From Zymoseptoria tritici IPO323 (lineage: Eukaryota > Ascomycota > Dothideomycetes > Mycosphaerellales > Mycosphaerellaceae): 64,000 bases of DNA. The translations under genes and the position numbers were made by a program. Of this stretch, positions 55,826 through 64,000 are shown one piece after another. Below the pieces are notes generated by a model. It saw nothing but the letters and a program-made list of their open reading frames with translations, ran no database searches and was not told the DNA's origin. The DNA is taken from positions 2,542,001 through 2,606,000 of the forward strand of contig NC_018215.1 in the NCBI RefSeq assembly GCF_000219625.1, written 5' to 3'. The stretch's first letter is position 1. Each line of letters starts with the position of its first letter.

Positions 55826-57399
55826 ATGGAGATACCCTCCACGGTGAGGAAATGTCTGGATCGGTTCAAAATTCTTTTGGCGGATGACAGCAGGTACAAG
55901 GAAGAGATTGTTGATGTTTTCGGGCGATTTCGAGTATGGGCTGGCAATGTGTCGGCACACACAAGTGGGAAGAGGTCTCTTCGGTACAGACTGCGAGACT
56001 CTTCGGAGCTGACGGAGGCCGTCCTGGCGTATCTCAAAGAACTGCTGGACATACTTGGTCGAGGTTATTCTACTCGTCTCAGAAGCTTTGCCACTCAGAC
56101 TGATTCTAAGATCTAGCGAACAACGAATTGCCTTCCATCGATGAGGATCCGTCCGAGGAAGATGACGAAGAAGGCGACGAGGAGCTCTTCGAGGTCGACG
56201 CTCGTCAATCGCCAGCGCAACAAGCACTCGAGGAAGTTGACGACATCATAAGTGGACTAATGCGAATTTCCATGGCCTTGAGGAATCCAGCCCGCAACGA
56301 CCAGGTGAGATATGCGGATACAGCGCTGACGAAACTGTTTGAACCCCGAGACATTGAACACGTCCGAATGAAATACCCACATCTCCCCCACTACTTGGCA
56401 CAACGGTTGGGAAAATCTATCTCTCAACACCGGCAGTACTTCAAGTACCGCAGAGAGCACAACGAGAAGCTGGCGCAAGGGATCGACGACTTGAAGCCGG
56501 ACGATGACGAGACGAGACAGAGTACCGTTGCAACGGCCTTGGTCAAGCCAGGAATTCAGCCAGGGTCATTCCATGAAGATTCCGACAATGGATCAATTGG
56601 TACAGCAACATCTTATGCCCCCTCGGAGTCCAGCGAAACACTATTGCGGCCGCCTCCTCGCCCGGAGAAAGCAACGGATGGGCTGCCGTTTGAGTGTAAC
56701 ATTTGCTTTCACATCGTGAATGCCCCAAACGAGCGGCTCTGGAGGCAGCATGTGTACGAGGACCTTCCGCCGTACACCTGCATGCACGAGGTATGTCGGT
56801 AGCTTTGCGAGTATGGATCGTTCGGGACACCGCCTAACAGCGACTAGGACTGCCAAAGTGTTATTCGGCAATTCTCCCGCCGAAGTGCATGGCGCAGGCA
56901 CACACTAGATCATTACAGATACTGGGTATGTCCATACGGCTGCGAGGACGCATTCGCATCGGCCGAGGATCATCGTCGCCATATGAAGGTCGACCATCAC
57001 GAAGATCTTCAGGACGTGATGCTGAAGAGCCTGAGCAAGTCTTGCGCTCGAGACAGCGGCTTCCAGTTCGCACAGTGTCCGTTCTGCTACAAAGAAACGT
57101 CGAATCGCAATTTGTGGTTCAAACATGTGGGCCATCATCTGGAACAACTTGCTCTGTTCGCTTTACCCACTCACATCTTTGCGCACAGTACAGACCATGA
57201 AGAAAACGATCCGAGTGACGTAGACGAGCCTGCGGAGCAAGACATAGAAAGCGACAATGATGCTGCGCAAGGAATATCAGCCCCGGTCTTCGAGCCACCA
57301 GGCTATCAGGATCTATTCTTGGCAGTACGGTTGGAACCCGCGAACATGAACCCGGACGAGCTGGAGTTGCTTGCTGAGCTCCACGATTATTTTCAGTGA
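55826..57399 (+). CDS. acuF-type C2H2 zinc-finger protein with fungal N-terminal helical domain
   Basis: Exons 55826-56063, 56111-56790 and 56848-57399 give 489 residues with phases closed. The first donor is GTTATT, weaker than usual. Residues 1-80 (VRKCLDRFKILL, FGRFRVWAGNVSAHTSG, SLRYRLRDSSEL) match an N-terminal helical domain found on many fungal C2H2 and NLR-like proteins. Residues ~110-200 are the conserved block ISGLMRISMALRNPARNDQ, then LFEPRDIEHVRMKYP and LGKSISQHRQYFKYRREH. Three or four Cys/His units follow: FECNICFHIV...HVYEDLPPYTCMHEDC, WVCPYGCEDAFASAEDHRRHMKVDH and FAQCPFCYKET...HVGHHLEQLALFALP. The tail is acidic. The family is widespread in Dothideomycetes and not well understood. 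It may continue into the next gene through a TTTTCAG acceptor at 57395. Confidence 0.78.
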
Positions 57400-57452
57400 C
57401 TCCATCGGACGACGCCGATGTGAGAACAGAGGTTACAGAGGCAGTGTCGAGT

Positions 57453-58999
57453 ATGTCGGATATCATACGGGATCTCAGTCCCGCCAAGGAGGGGGCCTCC
57501 GTCGCCGATGAGTCTGGTCCCGCAAGTGCCGTCGGCGTTGAGGTTCTCGACATTATCCATCCCACAAAGGACCCCTCTGTTCGTGATCGTCACCCTGGTC
57601 TCTTCGAATCCAATCCGAGCGATGAGGCAGCCTCCGAAGACGAGAACTATGACACTACACCGTCCCGCACTACCTCCTTCTCCGAGAATGGACTTGAGAA
57701 GGCAGCTCCGCCTCCCTCCGTGACCGCTCTCAGCGATCACGCGAGCTCCCTCGGAGCGAGCGCTTGGGAGGCGAGAAACGCCTCTATGCAAGATGATCCA
57801 CGACAAGGGCCGCGAGGAGAGGACGAAAACACCTCGACAGAGGATAAGCCAGAACAGCCATTCGTCGAAATGCTTAGGCGAGTGCGACCCGCGGACATAG
57901 AGCGCGAGGGAATAGCCACGTCTGATCGCGGACGCCATCAAGCCATCGACACCGATCAGGGTCGACTTGCTGAACCTCAAGGCCGTCAGCACCGAGCCAT
58001 CGACGAGGAACAGGCTGCAGACGACTTCGCATCGTCACAGCACCAACGACAGCCGATCGATGAGGATCAGGCGGAGTGGGAGCGTGATCGACCCGGGGGC
58101 TCTGGACGCTACCGCAGCCGATCCCGTGGCCATAGTCCGACACCGACGTTCCATATCTACAACCGCGCGATGGAGGAGGATGACGACCGCGATCCATCGC
58201 GTGCATTCCCGTTGGTGCCGTACCCGCCAACAAGGTACCCACCTCATCCTCAGGGCGGAGCAAAGATACGCGAGCAGGGACCCCTGGGGAACGTTGAGCG
58301 TGAGCGGCGTCCGTATAAGGTGGAAGAGACGGCATTTGAACAGAAGGAGAGACGAGAGACGTATCTTGAATACAAGCAGCGCGAACAGGACGCCAAAGAC
58401 GAAGAAGAGCGAAAATACGACGACTTTGTCCGGCTTCAAGCAGAGAAAAAGGAAAAGATGGAGCGCGAAGCAACAGAGGAAGAAGAAAACTTCCAGACCG
58501 AAATGCGCAAACGTCTCTCTAACATGGGCTATACGCAACAGACCATCGACATCCTTGTCGACGAGGAGATCCCTAGCGAATCCAGGAAACAGGTGGAGTC
58601 GACGCATGACACGACCGCGCTCGCTGCCGGGAGCGATTCCCACCCGCCTGACGCCCCCGTTTACCCCAAAGTCCACCGCAAGTACCTCTCCGTGGAGACG
58701 TTGAATTACTACCACATCCCCTGGGAATATGATCACGTATGTGGCCGCCGCCCTCAATTATCCACAATTCATCAGTCTCTTTCTAACCCGTAGACGGTGG
58801 TGCTAACTTATATATACAGCTCGACCCGGAGTACATTATCATCCTGCGGGACATGGATCAGCGCGGTACTGATCTACTGTTTGAGCATACGTCGCGATTG
58901 AGACGAGGGAAGGTGTCATTAGAATTGGCGGATGAGACGAAGCCGGAGTATGCGTGGTATCGACGAAGGTCAAGGAGCAGGTCCAAGGTGTCGAAGTAG
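57453..58999 (+). CDS. DUF8035-type protein
   Basis: Exons to 58736 and 58820-58999; the frame is open from 57396 and the first ATG is 57453, giving 488 residues. Residues 1-260 are acidic and disordered. A charged coiled-coil region follows (ERRPYKVEETAFEQKERRET...EEERKYDDFVRLQAEKK). Near the end comes the diagnostic block RKYLSVETLNYYHIPWEYDH, which the splice joins to LDPEYIIILRDMDQRGTDLL and FEHTSRLRR. I recognise this pattern from fungal DUF8035 proteins, which have no established function. A pyrimidine-rich TTTTCAG just before 57396 suggests an acceptor, so this may be the 3' half of the preceding C2H2 gene or may have an unseen first exon. The two possibilities cannot be separated by eye. 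Confidence 0.65.
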
Positions 59000-59131
59000 G
59001 AAGGCAGCTTGAGGTTGGGATAGGCTAACATACGTTGATGCTGATGAACGGCGACATCGAGCATATCTACAGCGAAGCCGGTCCCGTTCGGGGATGCAAA
59101 TCACACCGGGTAACTGGATCCTTCCGTCAGA

Positions 59132-61042
59132 CTGAAGCTCCTCCATCTCGTAACTGGAGCCCTGGCTCTCAACGTCCTCGAATATACCTCTGCCACGCCT
59201 CTGGACAAGCCAGCTCAAGAGCAGCCAGCCAATTGTCACCTTCCATCCACCGCCGACTCCAAGCACCTGCGTTATGAGTACTCCTCTGGCAACGAGAAGA
59301 GAGACGCGGAGTACGAGGCTCCAGATACATCGGCCAAGGGATACTACCGTCAAGGAGGGTTCTCCGATGGCAACCCAATCAGTTCTACCGGCAAAGGTGG
59401 ACCATTGTCAGGTGGGTTTCAGATCTCATTGATCTGGTCACTTTCAGTCGAAGCTGACGGTCAATGACAGGCGGTACCAACCGACAAATCGACCTCCAAA
59501 GCCCATCAAACCTCGGACAGGAAACTACCGATGCAGGCAACGTCCCCAATCTCAAGTGGCGCTTTTCCGATTCCAAGACTCGTCTTCTAAGTGGCGGCTG
59601 GGTTCGTCAACAATTGATCACCGACTTGCCTTCCTCCAAGGACATATTCGGCGCCCAGCAGCATCTTAAGAAAGGAGCCGTGCGAGAGTTGCATTGGTAA
59701 GGATTTCGTCTCGCCTCCGAGGGTTGCAGGAATCGCTGACGCTTCTCGTTCAGGCACAAAGTCGCCGAATGGGGCTATGTCTACGCAGGCCGCGTCGCCG
59801 TCTCCGCCGTCGATGAAAATGGAAAGAACCAGTACGATGTCCTCGAGAAGGGAGATGTGTGGTACTTCCCCAAGGGAGCGGCCCACGGCGTCGAAGGGCT
59901 GGACGATGATAATGAGTTCCTCTTGGTGTTTGACGAGGGTGAGTTGTTCGCGGAAATACTCTCTTGACGGGCCATGGTTGCTGACGGATTCCGAAGGCGA
60001 CTTCGAAGCTCCCGGCACCACATTCAATGTTGATGACTGGATTACTCACACTCCTCGGTATGTCCGATGAATGATGCAGCACACTTCAACTTCGCTGACA
60101 GTGTTGTAGTGACATTTTGGCCCGCAGCCTGGGCGTCAATGAGTCCGAACTGGCGGGCCTTCAACAAACTCCCTACATTGTCGCAGCGACAAACTCCAGC
60201 GACGGAGCTCGTGGCGAAGGCATCGACCACCCCTATGGCAATTTGGCCGATGGCAATGGGTCGTATGTCAAGCACAGCAAAGATGTGGCGCCGATCGTTG
60301 GTATGCTCTGAATTAAATTCGTGGGTAAGTCCTTGACGCTGACTTTGGCCAACAGCTCCCGGCGGTGGTGGCACCATTCAGGTACGCAGCATCCTCATCG
60401 TGTCCATCGTCCACGGTCATGCTGACCGGGGCTCTAGATCTTCGATTCTCGCAGTTTCCCGATCTCGAAGACTTTGGCCACCAGTGTTGTGACACTCAAG
60501 CCCGGTGCTCTGAGAGAATTGCATTGGCATCCCACAGCTGAGGAATGGGTTTACTTCGTATCAGGTACGGCTTGCTCCGGGGGTTTCGTGATGAGGTTCT
60601 GACACCGTTCGCTGTAGGCCAAGGTCGTGCAACCATCTTCGCCGGCAACGCGAGATCGAGAACCTTCGACTTTTCCGCAGGCGATACTGCCGTTTGTAAG
60701 TCTCAGCACCGGCCTTCCCACTCCACCCAGTGACACCTGCTGACTGAATCTTCCTTCCTCGACTGCAGTCCCCGATAACTCAGGCCACTACGTCGAGAAC
60801 ACCTCCCAGACTGAGGACTTGGTGTGGATCGAGGTTTTCAAGGTCCGTCATCGTCGCCGCCATCATCACACAGATCCATCCAGTGCTAACCACGAACATT
60901 CTTCCAGGCCGACAGAGTTGCCGACATCAGTCTGACACAATGGCTTGCCCTCACTCCCGCACCATATGTGGCACAGGTGCTGAATGTTTCCGTGGCAACG
61001 GTGAAGAAGCTGAAGAAGGAGAAGCAGCTTATTCTCGCTTGA
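59132..61042 (+). CDS. Oxalate decarboxylase (bicupin), secreted type, apparent non-AUG start
   Basis: Ten exons: 59132-59411, 59471-59696, 59754-59938, 59997-60057, 60110-60300, 60356-60381, 60438-60564, 60618-60695, 60769-60842 and 60908-61042; 460 residues with all phases closed. The enzyme converts oxalate to formate and CO2 with Mn. Cupin 1 has RELHWHKVAEWGYVYAG and cupin 2 RELHWHPTAEEWVYFVSGQG, each with the two His and one Glu metal ligands; the fourth ligands are GAAHGVEG and NSGHYVEN. The lid region after VFDEGDFEAPG keeps a glutamate. The frame opens with a signal-peptide-like stretch (KLLHLVTGALALNVL), but its first codon is CTG and a TAA lies 20 bases upstream. I found no AUG in the whole reading frame. 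The start is therefore uncertain. Confidence 0.85.
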
Positions 61043-61292
61043 GAGGATGGCATCTGCCGACGCTCTATATGATCGGATGACTGTCTGGATTCCGGATGCG
61101 GAGGATGCGGTCGCCTAGTGGCGCGTAGTCGACTGTTCCGTCGAGCCTGCAGCTGGGAGCTAATTGAACCGTCCGATTTCCGTCTGGTATTGCTAGATCC
61201 GGTAGTTGGTCGACCGTCGCACGCCATTTTGCGTTTGTTGTCGTCAAGTAGTCGGATTATTAATGGAAAAGTCTCCGGAAGTGTGCCGATGT
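61043..61292. other. Short intergenic, convergent gene ends
   Basis: 250 bp between oxalate decarboxylase and the Rad51-paralogue gene. Nothing seen. Confidence 0.5.
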
Positions 61293-62742
61293 TCACGGTA
61301 GTCCTTGGTCATTTATATCGGTCTGCGTCTCGCTGTTCACTTCTCCGTCTGCGGTCCCAGCTTCACCGTCGATTGCGAGAGCCGCTTGTGTCGTCTCGCC
61401 CTCGCTGCCTGCTGTCTCAGCTTGGAGCGCAGGGTCTGCTACGCTCTCGGCGCCCACGATAGCAGCGTCATCCTCATCACCCCACCCGTATTCATCTCCT
61501 TCCTCCTCCGAGTCTTCGATCTCCACGAACGCCCTCTTTCTGCCGACGCCTTGACCAGCATCTGCTTTCACAGGAGGAGGCGCAACAATCACAACCGGCG
61601 AAGAGCTCTGCCCTTCCACATCGGTCAAGTCTACAACCCTTTCCAGCAGCCTTCCCCCAGCATCGATCTCGACTCCAATGACTCCACCAATCCCGCCCAC
61701 CGGATCCAGCGGCCAGATGTTGACACCGCCCACTTTCTGCAGTCCAACCACTCTACCGCCAAAATCCTGCAACATCACGATTCGACTCCAGATTCCGGCT
61801 TCCCATTCCGAGCCACCGACACCGGGCGCCAAAGCAGCGCCCATGTTCGTCCCTGGTCGCATCCGCGCCGCACAAGATGTCGTTACCAGGACTGCAAGGT
61901 GGTTCACAGCGGCCAGACGCTGTAGAGAGGTGATGAGAGATGCGAGCACAGCGTAGCGTCGGGAGGCGGTCCACTTTTGAGCAGGCGTGGCGTTGGTAGG
62001 GTTATTGGTTCGCGGATAGTCCAGGTCGAGAAGTGTGGAGAGATTGTCGACGACGAGTAGAGAGGTTGATGGTGGTGGAAAGGGAGACGGTGGGTGCTGG
62101 GTCAAAGACAGGAGGTGGGAGAGGGTAGGAAGGGAGGCGTAATGGAACGATGAGGATGGCGATATTGAGGCCAGACGGAAGGCGGCGAGAGGATTCTTGC
62201 AATCTGTGAAGCAAGTCAATGTCAGAACAGAGGATGCGGACAAGAGAGCAAATGTGCTTACCTAGCCATACCACATGCCCTTCTGCTTTGATCGCTGCTT
62301 CAGCAGCCTGGAAACTGTGTCATAGCATCAAATCAGCAAGAATCCTTCTCGCCTTTCGAAATTAGATACTCACGCCAGCGAAGTCTTCCCACTCCCAGCA
62401 GGTCCCCAGATCTCCGCCACCTTCCCACGTTCGAACCCTCCCGTCATTCCAGGCGAGCTGCCGACCAAAGCATGATCCAGAGACTTGAGGCCGCTTGAGA
62501 CGAAGGCGTGTTTGGAATCGCCAGAAACATCTTGCAGCGCATCTGCGGCCGATTGTGTCGGAAGCCGATCTGAAATGTGTCAGTGACTTTGCTTCGATAG
62601 CAAGAATATATGTGCACATACGTGTAGAAGTCGGTGCTTTGGGCTGTGTAGCAGTCGGCGAGGAGGAGGTGATCGTGATCGGGACAGCCATTGCTGCCGG
62701 TAAAGGGGACCTACATTCACTTGGAATGCGGGGCGCTTTCAT
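61293..62742 (-). CDS. RecA-like Rad51 paralogue (Rad55/Rad57 type)
   Basis: Exons 62742-62622, 62569-62374, 62314-62262 and 62203-61293 give 426 residues with phases closed. A second in-frame ATG at 62691 is an alternative start. KSLDHALVG and GGFERGKVAEIWGPAGSGKTSLA carry the Walker A motif GPAGSGKT at ~96-103. HVVWLDCKNPL follows, and Walker B is TSLLVVDNLSTLLDL at ~170. A late core strand is NHLAVLVTTSCAARM, preceding a Gly-rich loop as in RecA folds. The last ~120 residues are acidic and disordered (EIEDSEEEGDEYGWGDEDD). Rad51 paralogues help load Rad51 on single-stranded DNA in recombinational repair. Whether this is Rad55 or Rad57 (or an Xrcc2-type protein) cannot be decided from what I see. 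It is divergent from the next gene with 194 bp between. Confidence 0.78.
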
Positions 62743-62936
62743 GTGATCATGACTGGGGTTTGTCGGCAAGGTGATGTTGATCGATCGGAAAGGGCAATGC
62801 GTGAGGACTTGAACGATTTTGTGTGCCTCAGGCAGGAACGAAAAAGCTGCTCCGCCTCGTGAAACGGCATTGACGACGACCACCTCCACATCTCTCGTTT
62901 CTACCTACTCATCTCACCCTCCTCAACACCGCTGCG

Positions 62937-63885
62937 ATGTCCGCCTCCACGCCTTTCGCCGAGCTCTCTACCACCGACGCCGACGCTCTCATAATCTCCG
63001 ACGACCCGCTCCACCCTGCCAACCACATCCCCACGCTCTGCAAGCAATTCTATACACACGGCTGGGTGACGGGCACCGGTGGAGGGATCTCGATCCGGCA
63101 CGGCGATCATGTGTATCTGGCTCCCTCGGGTGTCGAGAAGGAGTTGATGTCGCCGAAGGACATCTTCGTGATGGACTGGAAGAGTGGAGAGTATTTGAGG
63201 AGGCCAGAGGTAGGTGATCTTCTTTCGTTCGGGGTGGGAAGAGATACAATGCGAGACGGGAAGAGAAAGCTTGGATCAGAAGAGGATCAGAAGACGAGGA
63301 AGACTACATACCTACATAACATCCGCAATGCAGCATCTTTCTCGCCCGACTTCTTTCGCTTCAAATCACTCGCTGAAACCCTTTTCTCTCCACCGGTAGG
63401 TCTTCAAACCCTCAGCCTGCACACCACTTTTCCTCTCCACCTACAAAGTCCGCGACGCCCACTGCTGCATCCACACACACTCCCAATGGGCTGTTCTCAT
63501 TACCTTGATCGTCGGAACGGGCAAGCAAAATAACGGAGCGACAGACCACTTCGCAATCCGCGAAATCGAACAGATCAAAGGTCTCTCACGCACTGGAACA
63601 GGCAGCACCACTATCGCTGAAGGTGGCCGTAAACTCGGCAACCTGGGATACTTTGACACCTTGAAGGTGCCCATCATCGAGAATACAGCGCATGAGGAGG
63701 ACTTGAAGGACAGTCTGGAAGCGGCGATGAAGGAGTGGCCGGAGGCGTGTGCGGTGTTGGTGAAGAGGCACGGGGTGTATGTGTGGGGAAGAGATGTGGT
63801 GCAAGCGAAGACGCAGGCGGAGAGTCTGGACTACCTTTTCAGGCTGGCGGTGGAGATGCACGGGTTAGGATTGCAATGGGTGTGA
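62937..63885 (+). CDS. MDE1: Methylthioribulose-1-phosphate dehydratase (class II aldolase family)
   Basis: Exons 62937-63209 and 63400-63885 give 252 residues, as in other fungal Mde1. The enzyme dehydrates methylthioribulose-1-phosphate in methionine salvage. [20 protein letters not shown] and [20 protein letters not shown] are the phosphate-binding front. [19 protein letters not shown] supplies the two zinc His (HTH), and [12 protein letters not shown] the third. [12 protein letters not shown] and [13 protein letters not shown] complete the family pattern. The 190-nt intron is longer than its neighbours; its GTAGGT donor and CGGTAG acceptor join PE to VFKPSACTP. The zinc is retained and no residue looks missing. 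Cytosolic. Confidence 0.93.
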
Positions 63886-64000
63886 TTGTCATATTCATCT
63901 ATCTTCGCAAACGAAGCCTGCGTTCTCCTCAAATCTTCACCCCCTCCAAAATCGGTCTCGCCTCCTCCGTCCTCCACCAACTCACCCCCTCCTCACCCGG

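Noticed and set aside
1..64000. CRISPR arrays, bacterial operons, riboswitches
   Set aside because: The window is eukaryotic with spliced genes. I saw no regularly spaced short repeats of the CRISPR kind.

Overview
The window reads as nuclear DNA of a filamentous ascomycete. Genes are dense and lie on both strands. Introns are short (mostly 47-90 nt) with GTRNGY-like donors and CTRAY-like branch sites. The gene set includes fungal-specific families (Bbc1, Msb1, vezatin/Inp2-type, HeLo-like/DUF7580, acuF-type C2H2, DUF8035) and one LTR retrotransposon whose damage looks like repeat-induced point mutation. A Dothideomycete is my best guess from gene style; this is inference.

Layout. 1-15 kb is housekeeping: the 3' part of an actin-patch Bbc1-like gene, a very large folate-synthesis gene (FOL1: dihydroneopterin aldolase-like modules, HPPK, DHPS), a nitronate monooxygenase, the ER membrane complex subunit EMC6, PCNA and pyridoxal kinase. 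15.19-21.57 kb is a complete Ty1/copia element with matching 5-bp target duplications, identical-length 181-bp LTRs, a primer site complementary to the initiator tRNA-Met anticodon arm, and a polyprotein that keeps one reading frame for 1,551 codons but carries 36 TAA/TAG stops. Its 3' part holds a tRNA-like sequence, a hairpin and an antisense reading frame. 21.6-31 kb has a coiled-coil-like protein of unknown function, a vezatin/Inp2-like membrane protein and a large disordered protein. 32-44 kb has a DHA2-type MFS exporter, calnexin, an Msb1-like morphogenesis protein and a methyltransferase. 44-51.5 kb has the Sin3 corepressor, cytosine deaminase and uroporphyrinogen decarboxylase. 52-59 kb is accessory in character: a small nuclear-looking protein, a HeLo-like/DUF7580 pseudokinase-like gene and, divergent from it, an acuF-type C2H2 gene followed by a DUF8035 gene. 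59-64 kb has a secreted-type oxalate decarboxylase, a Rad51 paralogue and methylthioribulose-1-phosphate dehydratase (methionine salvage).

Most exon joins were checked by hand: reading phase closes and the summed length divides by three. Three gene structures stand out. PCNA has its start codon split by an intron, pyridoxal kinase has an 11-nt microexon, and oxalate decarboxylase has no AUG in frame with its signal peptide. The strongest candidates for something undescribed are the 2,100-residue FOL1 with tandem diverged aldolase-like modules, the antisense ORF plus tRNA-like cassette in the copia element, and the divergent HeLo-like / C2H2 / DUF8035 cluster.
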